64,000 bases of DNA from NCBI RefSeq assembly GCF_000242615.2, contig NZ_KI912268.1, positions 2,013,477 to 2,077,476 on the forward strand. The letters are read 5' to 3'. Of the stretch, positions 41,590 through 50,311 are shown one piece after another (positions within the stretch are counted from its first letter, which is position 1; the number at the start of each line of letters is the position of its first letter). Origin of the DNA: Holophaga foetida DSM 6591 (lineage in GTDB: Bacteria > Acidobacteriota > Holophagae > Holophagales > Holophagaceae). The notes under the pieces are model-generated. The model did not search any database. It was not told the DNA's origin and saw nothing but the letters and a program-made list of their open reading frames with translations. The position numbers were made by a program, and so were the translations under genes.

Positions 41590-42474
41590 TTGAGCGTTGT
41601 CCTTGAAACCAACCTGCCCTTTCCCGCCTTCCGCCGGGGCAAGGTGCGCGATGTCTACGACCTTGGCCAGAGCCTCCTGATCGTCGCCACAGATCGCGTC
41701 TCCGCCTTTGATTGCGTGATGACCGACGGCATCCCCGGCAAGGGACGCATCCTCACCCAGGTGGCCAACTTCTGGTTCCAGGCCACCCAGGACATCCTCC
41801 CCAACCAGCTCCTGGCCACCAAGGTGGAGGATTATCCCGCCGAACTCCACCCCTTCCGGGAACTGCTGGATGGTCGCTCCATCCTGGTGAAGAAGACTAA
41901 CCCTCTGCCCATTGAGTGCGTCGTACGTGGCTACCTCGCCGGTTCGGGCCTCAAGGAATACCAGGCAAAGGGCACGGTCTGCGGCATTTCCCTCCCCGCT
42001 GGCCTGAGGCTGGCGGATCCCCTCCCCGAGCCTCTCTTCACCCCTTCCACCAAGGCGGAGGAGGGCCACGACGAGAACATCACCTTCGAACGCACGGTGG
42101 AGATCGTCGGTCTTGATCTGGCCCAGCGCCTGCGCGACCTCAGCATCGCCCTCTACAAGCGGGGCTGCGAACTGGCGAGGGAACGCGGCATCCTCCTTGC
42201 CGACACCAAGTTCGAGTTCGGGACTCTGCCCAGCGGTGAACTGATCCTCATTGACGAGGCCCTGACCCCCGACTCCAGCCGCTACTGGCTGGCGGACCAG
42301 TGGACCCCGGGGATCAATCCCCCCAGCCTGGACAAGCAGTTCCTACGGGACTATCTGGAAACCCTGCCGGACTGGGACAAGCAGCCCCCCGCGCCAAGCC
42401 TGCCCGCTGAGATCATCCAGGGCATCCGCGACCGCTACCTGGATCTGGCGGGGCGCTTCAACGTGAAGCTGTGA
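41590..42474 (+). CDS. purC: phosphoribosylaminoimidazole-succinocarboxamide synthase
   Basis: PurC joins CAIR and aspartate in purine synthesis. The 294-residue enzyme is the longer form seen in fungi and many bacteria. It has GKVRDVYDLGQSLLIVATDR, DRVSAFD, the PIECVVRGYLAGSG motif and the C-terminal DEALTPDSSRYW. The start is a TTG with AAAGGAA upstream. Confidence 0.96.
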   Translation: MSVVLETNLPFPAFRRGKVRDVYDLGQSLLIVATDRVSAFDCVMTDGIPGKGRILTQVANFWFQATQDILPNQLLATKVEDYPAELHPFRELLDGRSILVKKTNPLPIECVVRGYLAGSGLKEYQAKGTVCGISLPAGLRLADPLPEPLFTPSTKAEEGHDENITFERTVEIVGLDLAQRLRDLSIALYKRGCELARERGILLADTKFEFGTLPSGELILIDEALTPDSSRYWLADQWTPGINPPSLDKQFLRDYLETLPDWDKQPPAPSLPAEIIQGIRDRYLDLAGRFNVKL

Positions 42475-42483
42475 GAGGCAGAG

Positions 42484-42584
42484 ATTCCACCACTCCAAGG
42501 GCACCAAGAAAAGCCTGATACGCCAGCCAGGTCTTCTTCATTTACCAAGCAACCCCGCGCGGCGGGGTCGCTTGGTGGTGGAAT
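42484..42584. repeat. convergent-gene hairpin repeat, copy B (interrupted)
   Basis: The core stem ACCAAGCAACCCCGC paired with GCGGGGTCGCTTGGT (42544-42576, one mismatch) matches copies A and C. The outer arms ATTCCACCAC (42484-42493) and GTGGTGGAAT (42575-42584) are also present, but the left arm is split by about 50 extra bases (42494-42543). It lies between the convergent purC and M16-fold genes. Confidence 0.8.
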
Positions 42585-42590
42585 ATGCTC

Positions 42591-43751
42591 TCATTTTTCG
42601 TTTGTCACGACCAGGAACCGGAGCCCCTCGGGCCGCAGCCAGCGAGTCAGCAGACTCTGGACCTGGGCGAGCCGGAACGCCTCCACTGGCCCATTCCTGG
42701 GGACCCGGTGCCGGTCCAGGCACCCCTCCACCAGCTTCTTGGGGTGCAAGGCCAGCATGGCCCGCTGCCTTCTGCGGGCTTCCCGGGCTTGGTCCAGCTC
42801 AGCCTGGGTCAGCCCCTGCAGGGCCATGGCCCCGAGTCGTTCCATGATCACCGTCTGGGAGGCGGGAGCCCAGGCGAGCATCACCCCGGCGCGCTGGTCT
42901 CCCCTCACCCATTCGAGGCGGAGGGTCTCGGAAGAGGCGCGCCTGGCGAACACCTCTGTCAGGACATCAAAGGCCTCGCGCTCCGCCTCGTCAGCAAAGA
43001 CGATGCGCCGCCCAGCCCAGCATTCTGGGGGGAACCCACTCACCTGGAGGGTGGTCGGAACCTCCTCGGGCTCCGCATGCGAAGGGGCTGAGGGGGGGGT
43101 CCAGGTCCCGAAATTCTGGAGCATCACCTGATGGGCCAGAGAGAGGGACACATCCCCTTGGAGGACGACCACGGCCCTCCTGGGGTCACTGATACCCCGC
43201 CTGAAAGCGGAGAGTTCCTGGAAGGTAATCCGGCGGAGGGCAGCCTCGGGAGGCAGTACCCCCCCGTCGGGGTGCCCCAGTGCCCCCAGGAAGAGGTCAA
43301 GGGTGCTCTCCCGCAGGGAGCGTTCCTGGGCCTGCCTCAACATCCTCCCGCGAAGACGTTCCACCCGGGAGGCGTCGTAGACTGGGCGGAATACCGTGTG
43401 CCCAAGCAGCTCCAAGGCTCCCTCCAGTTCGGGGCTGCCCACCTGCAGGCGCCATTCCAGGGTGCCGGGACGCCGGAATGAGTGGAGCCAAGCCCCCCGC
43501 TCCTCAAGGGCACGGGCAAAGGCATCTGCATTGAGAGGTCCGGCCCCAGAGCCCTCCATCAGAGCGCCGGTGATGGGGGCCAATCCACCCCGTGCCTCGA
43601 AATCGAGGGCCAGATGGACCCGGACCTGGGGCAAGGCATGGTCCTCCAGGACCACCACCCGCAGGCCATTTGGCAGAGTGAAGCTCTGTTCCTGGGACTG
43701 GGCGGCCATGAGCCCTGGAACCAGAAGCAGGGCTGGGATCAGGCGTTTCAT
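42591..43751 (-). CDS. M16-fold protein without zinc motif (second of pair)
   Basis: The 386-residue exported protein has a signal peptide (about 1-17). It shows the M16 (pitrilysin) N-terminal pattern FTLPNGLRVVVLEDHALPQV, but the HxxEH zinc motif is replaced: the place reads GGLAPITGALMEGSG. It is therefore probably non-catalytic. It overlaps the upstream M16-like gene by four bases (ATGA), so the two are probably subunits of one complex. It is shorter than typical 420-450-residue M16 subunits. Confidence 0.82.
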   Translation of the reverse strand: MKRLIPALLLVPGLMAAQSQEQSFTLPNGLRVVVLEDHALPQVRVHLALDFEARGGLAPITGALMEGSGAGPLNADAFARALEERGAWLHSFRRPGTLEWRLQVGSPELEGALELLGHTVFRPVYDASRVERLRGRMLRQAQERSLRESTLDLFLGALGHPDGGVLPPEAALRRITFQELSAFRRGISDPRRAVVVLQGDVSLSLAHQVMLQNFGTWTPPSAPSHAEPEEVPTTLQVSGFPPECWAGRRIVFADEAEREAFDVLTEVFARRASSETLRLEWVRGDQRAGVMLAWAPASQTVIMERLGAMALQGLTQAELDQAREARRRQRAMLALHPKKLVEGCLDRHRVPRNGPVEAFRLAQVQSLLTRWLRPEGLRFLVVTNEK

Positions 43752-45388
43752 GGTTTCACCTGTGATTCCAGAAGTCTGAGGGTCTTCTGGCGTTCGGCGG
43801 GGGGAAGCATCCGAAGCTGCTGAAGCACATCCCGCACAATGGCTTCCGCCCGGGCGGCATCCAGGGTCCGGCGCTTGGCCAGCTGCTCAAGGACCCTCAC
43901 CAGCTGCATCTCCAGGGCATCCCTGGGGGAGCTGAGGGCATCGGGTTCCATGGAGACCGTCAGGCTCTGGGTCGGCGCGAGATAGCGCCGTATCACCGCC
44001 TGCACGGATTCCTGGCGCAACTCCGCCCCGAAGCGGACCGGCGCGAAGGCGCTTCGCCAATCCCCTGCCTGGACCTTGGCCGCTCCCATGACCTGGGCAA
44101 GGACAGCGGCGTCCTCCTGGGTACGCTGGGCCAGACCTTCCGCCTGCCGCAGAGCCCGCTGAAGCTCCCCCTCCCGAAGTGGTTCGGCGTAGAGGCGACG
44201 CATCTCGGAGTGAATGGCCTGTTCGAGTTCCTCCAGGCTCTTGCCTTCTGCCGGATCCGCCTCCACCACCAGGAGATTCGTCTCTCGGCCCCCGGGAACA
44301 CCCATGCCAACCGTCACCCGGGAGGCCAGGCCCTGGTCTTCCTTCAGGGACTTGACGAGGCGGGATGCGTTGCCGGAGCCAAGCATCTGACAGAGGAGTT
44401 GGAGTATCGGAGCATCTGGATGAGATCGGGGAGGGACTCGCCAGGCCACAAAGACCCGGCGGTTGCGTGGCACGGTGGCCTTCAGAGTCCTGGCCCCATC
44501 CCAGGGCGTGATACCTGCGGCCCAGGACTCAGCCTTCCGCCCCCCGGAGCCGTTCCCGAGCCTGCCCAGGGTGCTCGCAAGAAGGGGATCCAGATCCCCG
44601 GAGGACACATCCCCCACCAGAACGAGGGTCAACCGATCCGGGACCAGCATGCCCTTGGCGTAGGCCCTCATTTCCGACCAACGCAGGCTCTCCAGGGCGC
44701 CGGGGGTGCGGTCAGCCAGGCGCCCATAGGCGCCCGGAAGGGATGCAGCCCCGAGAAGGATGGAGGTGGACGGGGGGGTACCCTGGAGCCTGAGGAGGCG
44801 CTCCCTCTCCTCGGGAAGCCGCGAGAGCCGGGTATGGGAGAAGAGGCTCTCCAGTGTGGAGGCCAGGGCCTTCAGGTTCCCGGCGGGCAGATCCGCAGCC
44901 CAGGCGATGTAGTCGGCCTCAACGCGAACCTGCGGCTGGACGACCCCCACGTTCGCAAGGGCGTCCTCATCCCCCGTCCGAGCCTTCAGGGCGCTCATCA
45001 GGCGTTCGTGGACCTGGGCGAGCCCCTGGGGCTCCGCCTGCAGCAGGGCTCCCTTCAGGCGGAGCCCCTCGAAGACCCCCTCTTCCTCCTTCAGCAGATC
45101 CTCCACGCTGCCATCGCGCAGGAGGTCCACTGGGGATACCCGGCGGAAGAGGGCCTGGGCCAGAAGATCCGCGGCACAGGGCGGAAGGGCAGCGGTCTCA
45201 CTTCGCCCACCCTTCACGAAGAGCGCGGCATGAAGCGCCCCGGAGCCCGGACGCTCCACGCAGAGCACCTCCAGGCCATTGGACAGACGGATCTCCCGGA
45301 CATCTGGCACCACGCGACTCTGCCCCGGAAGCACCCCTGGGGAAAGGAGCAGCATGAGGGCGGCAGGAAACAGGCTGGGGGCTCGCAT
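43748..45388 (-). CDS. M16-fold protein without zinc motif (first of pair)
   Basis: The 546-residue exported protein has a signal peptide (about 1-22) and the M16 N-terminal pattern IRLSNGLEVLCVERPGSGAL. Where HxxEH is expected (HLLEH), it reads DLLAQ within CAADLLAQALF. Later M16 features remain, such as LTLVLVGDVSSGDLDPLL and a second domain with QLLCQMLGSGNASRLV. Both members of this pair lack the metal ligands, which is unusual because most bacterial M16 pairs keep one active subunit. Confidence 0.82.
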   Translation of the reverse strand: MRAPSLFPAALMLLLSPGVLPGQSRVVPDVREIRLSNGLEVLCVERPGSGALHAALFVKGGRSETAALPPCAADLLAQALFRRVSPVDLLRDGSVEDLLKEEEGVFEGLRLKGALLQAEPQGLAQVHERLMSALKARTGDEDALANVGVVQPQVRVEADYIAWAADLPAGNLKALASTLESLFSHTRLSRLPEERERLLRLQGTPPSTSILLGAASLPGAYGRLADRTPGALESLRWSEMRAYAKGMLVPDRLTLVLVGDVSSGDLDPLLASTLGRLGNGSGGRKAESWAAGITPWDGARTLKATVPRNRRVFVAWRVPPRSHPDAPILQLLCQMLGSGNASRLVKSLKEDQGLASRVTVGMGVPGGRETNLLVVEADPAEGKSLEELEQAIHSEMRRLYAEPLREGELQRALRQAEGLAQRTQEDAAVLAQVMGAAKVQAGDWRSAFAPVRFGAELRQESVQAVIRRYLAPTQSLTVSMEPDALSSPRDALEMQLVRVLEQLAKRRTLDAARAEAIVRDVLQQLRMLPPAERQKTLRLLESQVKP

Positions 45389-45443
45389 CAGAGCAGATTA
45401 CCGCGAACGCACGGGGTGATAAGGTGGATCCTTTGGAGTCCCC

Positions 45444-46529
45444 TTGGCCGTCTTCCTCCGATCCGCCGCCCGCACGCCCTACGGGGCCTTCGGGGGCGCC
45501 TTCCGGAGGGTGGCCCCGGAGCAATTGGCTGCCTGGGCCATCCGGGAGGCCCTGGGGTGTGCGGACATGCCCCCAGGCCAGGTGGATGCCCTGATTCTGG
45601 GACAGGCCCTTCGGTACGGACGAGGCGCCAACCCCGCCAGGCGGGCAGCCCAGGCAGCCGGTCTCGGGACGACCTGCGCAGCCTGGGGCGTAGACCAGGG
45701 CAGGGCCTCGGGACTGCGGGCGCTGGTGGCAGGCCTCCATGCCATCGAAGCCGGAGCCCATACCCGACTCGTAGTGGCCGCCGCCGACAGCGCTTCCACC
45801 GTTCCCTATCTCATACCCGCTGGCCGCTGGGGACATCGCCTGGGCCAATCCACCGCCATGGACCCCCTCCTTCTGGATGCCCCTGAGCGCGATGCCATCC
45901 GTCAGCAGGCCATGACCCAGCGTCAGGCCGAACTGGGCATTTGTTATGATTCATTAATTAATTGGGCAACCCATAGCCGGGAAAAGGCCCTCAGCTGCCC
46001 AGCCCTATGCTTTCCGGTAACCATCGCTGCCAGGAAGGGACCCACCCATCTCGAAAGCGACGAAATCCTCGGGATGGCTCCCCCCTCCCCAGAACCCGGC
46101 TGGCCCCTCCCGCCGCTAGCGGATGCTGCCGCTGCCCTGGTAATGAGCGCTGAGGGCCCCGGCATCCGCATCGCAGGCTTTCGGGAGGCCTGGGCAGATC
46201 GCCCCACGGAAGCCCTGCTGGGCGCCGTCGGGCCCCTGCTGGAGAGCGCCGCACTCACGCCGGAGGATCTGGACCAGGTAGAAGTGGACGAATCCCTCCT
46301 CCTCTCCCCCCTGGGACTCCTCCAGGCCCTGCCAGGCCTGGACCCCCGGCGCGTCAATCCGGGCGGCGGCGCCTTCGCCACAGGCCAGGCCCACAGCACC
46401 GAGGGCCTCCGCCTCCTGATCTCTCTCTTTCACGGCCTGGAGCGGACCGGGGGCCGTTTTGGTCTCGCCGCCATGGAAACGGCCGATGGCCTAGGGCTAG
46501 CCATTCTCTTGGAAAGGACACCGGCATGA
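45444..46529 (+). CDS. thiolase-fold protein lacking catalytic residues
   Basis: The 361-residue protein is recognisable as a thiolase ([20 protein letters not shown], then [20 protein letters not shown] and [10 protein letters not shown]). The reactive-Cys motif (CGSGL) reads GRASGL, the GHPxGxSG motif reads GQAHSTEG, and the C-terminal CxGGGxG reads [10 protein letters not shown]. All three catalytic positions are thus lost. The TTG start has GGAG upstream. Its stop overlaps the dut start by four bases. It may be a pseudoenzyme with a structural or regulatory role. Confidence 0.8.
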   Translation: MAVFLRSAARTPYGAFGGAFRRVAPEQLAAWAIREALGCADMPPGQVDALILGQALRYGRGANPARRAAQAAGLGTTCAAWGVDQGRASGLRALVAGLHAIEAGAHTRLVVAAADSASTVPYLIPAGRWGHRLGQSTAMDPLLLDAPERDAIRQQAMTQRQAELGICYDSLINWATHSREKALSCPALCFPVTIAARKGPTHLESDEILGMAPPSPEPGWPLPPLADAAAALVMSAEGPGIRIAGFREAWADRPTEALLGAVGPLLESAALTPEDLDQVEVDESLLLSPLGLLQALPGLDPRRVNPGGGAFATGQAHSTEGLRLLISLFHGLERTGGRFGLAAMETADGLGLAILLERTPA

Positions 46530-46984
46530 AGATCTCCATCCATACACTGCCCCACGCCGAGGGCATGCCCCTGCCCTCCTACGCCACACCGCACGCTGCC
46601 GCCATGGACCTTCGGGCGGCCATCCCGGCGGAAGAGGTCTGGATCCTGGATCCAGGGGAGCGACGCCTGGTGCCAACCGGTTTGAGCATGGCCATCCCCG
46701 AGGGTTTTGAGGGACAGGTTCGCCCCAGGTCCGGCTTGGCCCTGCGCCACGGCGTCACGGTGCTGAACGCCCCAGGCACCATCGATTCGGACTACCGTGG
46801 CGAGGTCATGGTGGTCCTCATCAACCACGGCAGGGTGCCCTTCGAGATCCGCCGGGAGGAACGCATCGCACAGCTTCTGGTGGCCCCGGTCTGTCGCTGG
46901 GAATGGGCCCCCGAAACGGAACTCGCCGCCCTCGGAGAGACCGAGCGCGGCGAAGGGGGGTACGGCTCAACCGGCCGCCGTTAG
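46526..46984 (+). CDS. dut: dUTP diphosphatase
   Basis: The 152-residue trimeric dUTPase converts dUTP to dUMP, keeping uracil out of DNA. All five motifs are visible: [34 protein letters not shown] and [10 protein letters not shown]. It is coupled to the thiolase-like gene by an ATGA overlap. Confidence 0.97.
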   Translation: MKISIHTLPHAEGMPLPSYATPHAAAMDLRAAIPAEEVWILDPGERRLVPTGLSMAIPEGFEGQVRPRSGLALRHGVTVLNAPGTIDSDYRGEVMVVLINHGRVPFEIRREERIAQLLVAPVCRWEWAPETELAALGETERGEGGYGSTGRR

Positions 46985-47009
46985 CCTTATTCCCGTTTGC
47001 CATCAAGCG

Positions 47010-47060
47010 ACTTCCACCACCAAGCAACCCCGCCGTGCGGGGTTGCTTGGTGGTGGAAGT
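47010..47060. repeat. convergent-gene hairpin repeat, copy C (24-bp perfect stem)
   Basis: The left arm (47010-47033, ACTTCCACCACCAAGC then AACCCCGC) is perfectly complementary to 47037-47060 with a 3-nt loop. The core is the same as copies A and B. It lies between the convergent dut and skp-like genes. Confidence 0.88.
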
Positions 47061-47084
47061 TCTTCTCTTGTTTGCGAATGCGTA

Positions 47085-47666
47085 TTACTTCTTGCCAACG
47101 CCCTTCCCGGGCTTGGGGGCCGGAGCCACGGGAGCCTTGGCGGTGCCCTCTGCGGGGAACTTGGCGTCGTAGCGCTTGATGATTTCATTGGAGAAGCTGG
47201 TGAGCCAGGTCTCGTCGGCATACTGGAAGAGACCTTCCTGGTAGTTGAACAGAACCTGGAGCTTCCATTCCTTGGCCAAGACCTCGACGATGGGGCGGAT
47301 CTCCTGCTGATAGGTCTTGCTCACCTTCTCCCGGCCCAGGTTGAATTCCTTCTGGGCATCCTCTTCGGCACGCTTCAGGGCGATCTCGCCATCCTGCAGG
47401 TCCCGCTGAACCTTGGCACGCCCCTCATCGGACAGACCAGGAGACTTGAGCTGCTGGGCCAGCTTCTGGAGCTCTTCACTCTTCGCGCGCATGCGCTCGT
47501 CCAGAGATTTGCGCAGCTCGACGAACTCAGCGGTGACCTTCTTGCCCCGGGCACTGTTCCCCAGGATGTAGTCGGGGATCACGACCGCGAACTTAGGCGC
47601 GGGGGCTTCCTGGGCCAGGACGGGAAGGGCGGCACTGAGAGCCAGAAGGGAAAGGATCTTGCGCAT
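47085..47666 (-). CDS. skp: OmpH/Skp-family periplasmic chaperone
   Basis: The 193-residue exported protein has a signal peptide (about 1-18), a beta-strand opening (KFAVVIPDYILGNSARGKKV), a long coiled-coil hairpin (about 45-130) and a C-terminal basic Pro/Lys tail. This is the Skp/OmpH shape, which keeps outer-membrane proteins unfolded. It lies directly downstream of bamA, as in many Gram-negative bacteria. Confidence 0.88.
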   Translation of the reverse strand: MRKILSLLALSAALPVLAQEAPAPKFAVVIPDYILGNSARGKKVTAEFVELRKSLDERMRAKSEELQKLAQQLKSPGLSDEGRAKVQRDLQDGEIALKRAEEDAQKEFNLGREKVSKTYQQEIRPIVEVLAKEWKLQVLFNYQEGLFQYADETWLTSFSNEIIKRYDAKFPAEGTAKAPVAPAPKPGKGVGKK

Positions 47667-47708
47667 GTTTGCTCCGTTTTTATCAATTAGAACAGATCTG
47701 AAGCAGCC

Positions 47709-50231
47709 CTAGAAGGTGGTGCCGATGCTGAACTGGAAGTCGTTGCGGCTATCCGTATCAAAGGAGTAGGGATTGAGCTTCCGGGCCCAGATCAGTCGCA
47801 TGGGGGCCGGGCTGATGGGAATGAAGAAGCGGACCTCAACTCCGACACTCTTGCGGAGAGGCTCCGAGAATGCGGAGACACCTGGGGCCCAGGCGTTGCC
47901 CGCATCGAAGAAGAATACGGCCCTCAGCTGGTCCGAGATCACAAGCTGGTATTCCAGGTTCATCAGGAACTGCTTGTTGCCGCCGACAACAATGGGTTCT
48001 CCGTCCAGATCGTACACCGTGGAACCCACCTGCCCGTATCGGTATCCCCGAAGAGAGTTCTCGCCACCGGGTCGGTAGAGGTCATACACCGCCAGATCGT
48101 CGTTCCCAAGGTTGAAAATCTGACCATAGCTGGCATTGATGCCGAAGATGTGGCGATCTGCGATGTTGGTGAACTTTACAAACTCGAGGTTTGTCCGCAG
48201 GAAGGGGCGATCCGAGCCCAGCTGCCACCCGCCATATTCCAGGCCAAAAGCCAGCTTGGTGCCCCGGGTGGGCTTGAAGGGATGGTTGACTGTGCTGTAG
48301 GTCAGGCTCTGATTGAGAGAGGAGGTCAGAAGGTTGTCCGTGTCCTTCAGATACCAGTTCTGGCCTCCCTCCATGCGGATGACCCGGAAGCTGTAACCCA
48401 CGGAGTAGCTGGTCCAGAATGCCCAAGGCTTGTTCGGGAAGAAGGTGCTCAGCCGCGTGCCGACCCCCAGTCCCAGGGACCGGGTGAACTGCTTGTAGGC
48501 ATAGTTGGACCCGACCCGGGAGGCATCGTAGTCCGTGCTGCCATTGCTGATGCTCGCCGTCACGCTGTAGGGCAGATCCAGGACATAGGGCTCCGTGAAG
48601 GAGATGGACTGGTTCTTCTGGTACTTGCCAACCGTGGCGCTGAAGCTGAGGGTTTCGCCGCCACCGCCCAGGTTCTTGGTGGAGAAGGAGCCGCCCACCG
48701 ACGCGCCATAGACGCTGCCATAACCGGCCTGGAACATCAGTTCGTTGACCCCCGCCTCTTCCCCCCTCAGGGTGATATCCACCTGGGGCTTGTCGGGCAC
48801 GAAGTCGATCTTGGGTTCAGAACTCTTGACATCGAAAAAGCCCAACTGCCCCAAGCCGATGAAAGAATCCTTGAAAAGCTCGAAGCGGAAGGGCTCCCCT
48901 TCCCTGATCATCAGAGCCCGCCGCAGCACCTTGTCCTTGGTGGTGATATTGCCCTCGAAGTTGATGCGGCGGATGGTGTAGGGTTCCCCTTCATCCACCT
49001 TGAGGGTGGTATCCACCTTCTTGACGCCATTCTCCTCGCGGACCTCGAGCTTTTTGTCGGCACGCCACTGGATATAGGCGAGGTTCTTGTGCTCCTCGGC
49101 CATTTTCTCGATGCCCTGGTTCAGGCCATCCAGATCAAAGGGGCGGTTCTTGTCCGCAGGGAGGTCCTCAATGGAGGGCTTGAGGTTCAGCCACTTGGCC
49201 ATGAAGGAACGGTTGTCCCGCCGGACCTCGGCGATCTTCCTGCGATAGAAGTCCTCACCCTTCGGCCCCTTGAAGACCTTGGTGTTGCCCTCGACCTTGA
49301 ACTTGCCCTCGTAGTATTTCTCGCCCTCCAGGATCGGAATGGTAAGGGTCGCCCGGAGGTCGTATTTGGGAGACTTGGCCTCCTTGATCAGCTTCTCGTT
49401 CGTCTTCTTCTGCCTTGGCGTGGTGCGGTCTTCCACCTCGATGAGGGGCTGCCCTACGAAGACATCCTTGTAGCCCTCGCGCCAGTAGGCCTTCTTGACG
49501 TTCTGGATGTCCTCTTCGAGGTTCTTCTCCACCAGGAGATCGCTGCTTCCGATCCAGGAGAAAAGGCCGTGGCGCTTGGTCTTCTCCATAACCCCCGCCA
49601 AGCGGCGGCTCGATATGACCTTGTTGCCCCGGAAGGCGATCCTGTAGACCTTGGCCTTGCCGCCCTCCTTGATGTCGAAGACCAGTCGGGCCACACCAGG
49701 GGTCATGGGCTCCAGGGAAACGTCCACAACCGGGTTCCGGAAGCCCTTCTCGGCAGCCAGTTCCACGATGAGCCCCTTGATCTTGCGGGCAGCCTCGGGA
49801 TCATAGACGCTGTCAGGATTGATGGTGAGCTTCTTTTCCTTGACCTTGTCCTTCAGGGAGCTGACCCCGATCTCGGTACCGCCCCGGTAGTCCACTTCTT
49901 TGATGAGAGGGCGCTCCGCGACCCTGATGGTCAACAGCTTGCCACCAGCCTCGTCCGCCAGCTCGAACTTGATGTCATCAAAGGAGCCTGAATTCCAGAG
50001 CTGCTGAAGCACCGCCGTCAGATCCAGCGCCCGGAGGTCGTCTCCGACCTTGATGCCTGATTTGAAGATCACCGTCTCCGGCGTGAGCTTCTGGACCCCC
50101 ACCACCTCGATGCGGGTAATGGCTTCAGAGTCCTGGCCCCAGGCCAGCCCCCCCACCAGGAAGGCCGGGAGGCAATACCGGAGCGACCGGCTCCGAAGCA
50201 TTTCACCGATGACATCCACACTCAGTTTCAT
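47709..50231 (-). CDS. bamA: outer-membrane protein assembly factor BamA
   Basis: BamA inserts beta-barrel proteins in the outer membrane. The protein of about 840 residues has an N-terminal signal, five POTRA-like repeats (first: ITRIEVVGVQKLTPETVIFK; later: GEPYTIRRINFEGN) and a C-terminal 16-strand barrel with the conserved LRGYRYGQVG segment. It ends in an aromatic residue (SIGTTF). The start is uncertain among GTG 50237, ATG 50231 and ATG 50201. A long charged insert (about 190-330) lengthens a POTRA region. Confidence 0.94.
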   Translation of the reverse strand: MKLSVDVIGEMLRSRSLRYCLPAFLVGGLAWGQDSEAITRIEVVGVQKLTPETVIFKSGIKVGDDLRALDLTAVLQQLWNSGSFDDIKFELADEAGGKLLTIRVAERPLIKEVDYRGGTEIGVSSLKDKVKEKKLTINPDSVYDPEAARKIKGLIVELAAEKGFRNPVVDVSLEPMTPGVARLVFDIKEGGKAKVYRIAFRGNKVISSRRLAGVMEKTKRHGLFSWIGSSDLLVEKNLEEDIQNVKKAYWREGYKDVFVGQPLIEVEDRTTPRQKKTNEKLIKEAKSPKYDLRATLTIPILEGEKYYEGKFKVEGNTKVFKGPKGEDFYRRKIAEVRRDNRSFMAKWLNLKPSIEDLPADKNRPFDLDGLNQGIEKMAEEHKNLAYIQWRADKKLEVREENGVKKVDTTLKVDEGEPYTIRRINFEGNITTKDKVLRRALMIREGEPFRFELFKDSFIGLGQLGFFDVKSSEPKIDFVPDKPQVDITLRGEEAGVNELMFQAGYGSVYGASVGGSFSTKNLGGGGETLSFSATVGKYQKNQSISFTEPYVLDLPYSVTASISNGSTDYDASRVGSNYAYKQFTRSLGLGVGTRLSTFFPNKPWAFWTSYSVGYSFRVIRMEGGQNWYLKDTDNLLTSSLNQSLTYSTVNHPFKPTRGTKLAFGLEYGGWQLGSDRPFLRTNLEFVKFTNIADRHIFGINASYGQIFNLGNDDLAVYDLYRPGGENSLRGYRYGQVGSTVYDLDGEPIVVGGNKQFLMNLEYQLVISDQLRAVFFFDAGNAWAPGVSAFSEPLRKSVGVEVRFFIPISPAPMRLIWARKLNPYSFDTDSRNDFQFSIGTTF

Positions 50232-50311
50232 CCGCACTCACATTTCATTGGGTTCAAAATTGAAGGGCGGTCGCCAGTGGGGACGGCCGCCGTTGCCGGG
50301 GGGAGCCGGGA

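Noticed and set aside
45935..45965. AT-rich patch with TTAATTAATT
   Set aside because: It is inside the thiolase-like gene and codes for a plausible segment ([12 protein letters not shown]); no start or RBS follows.
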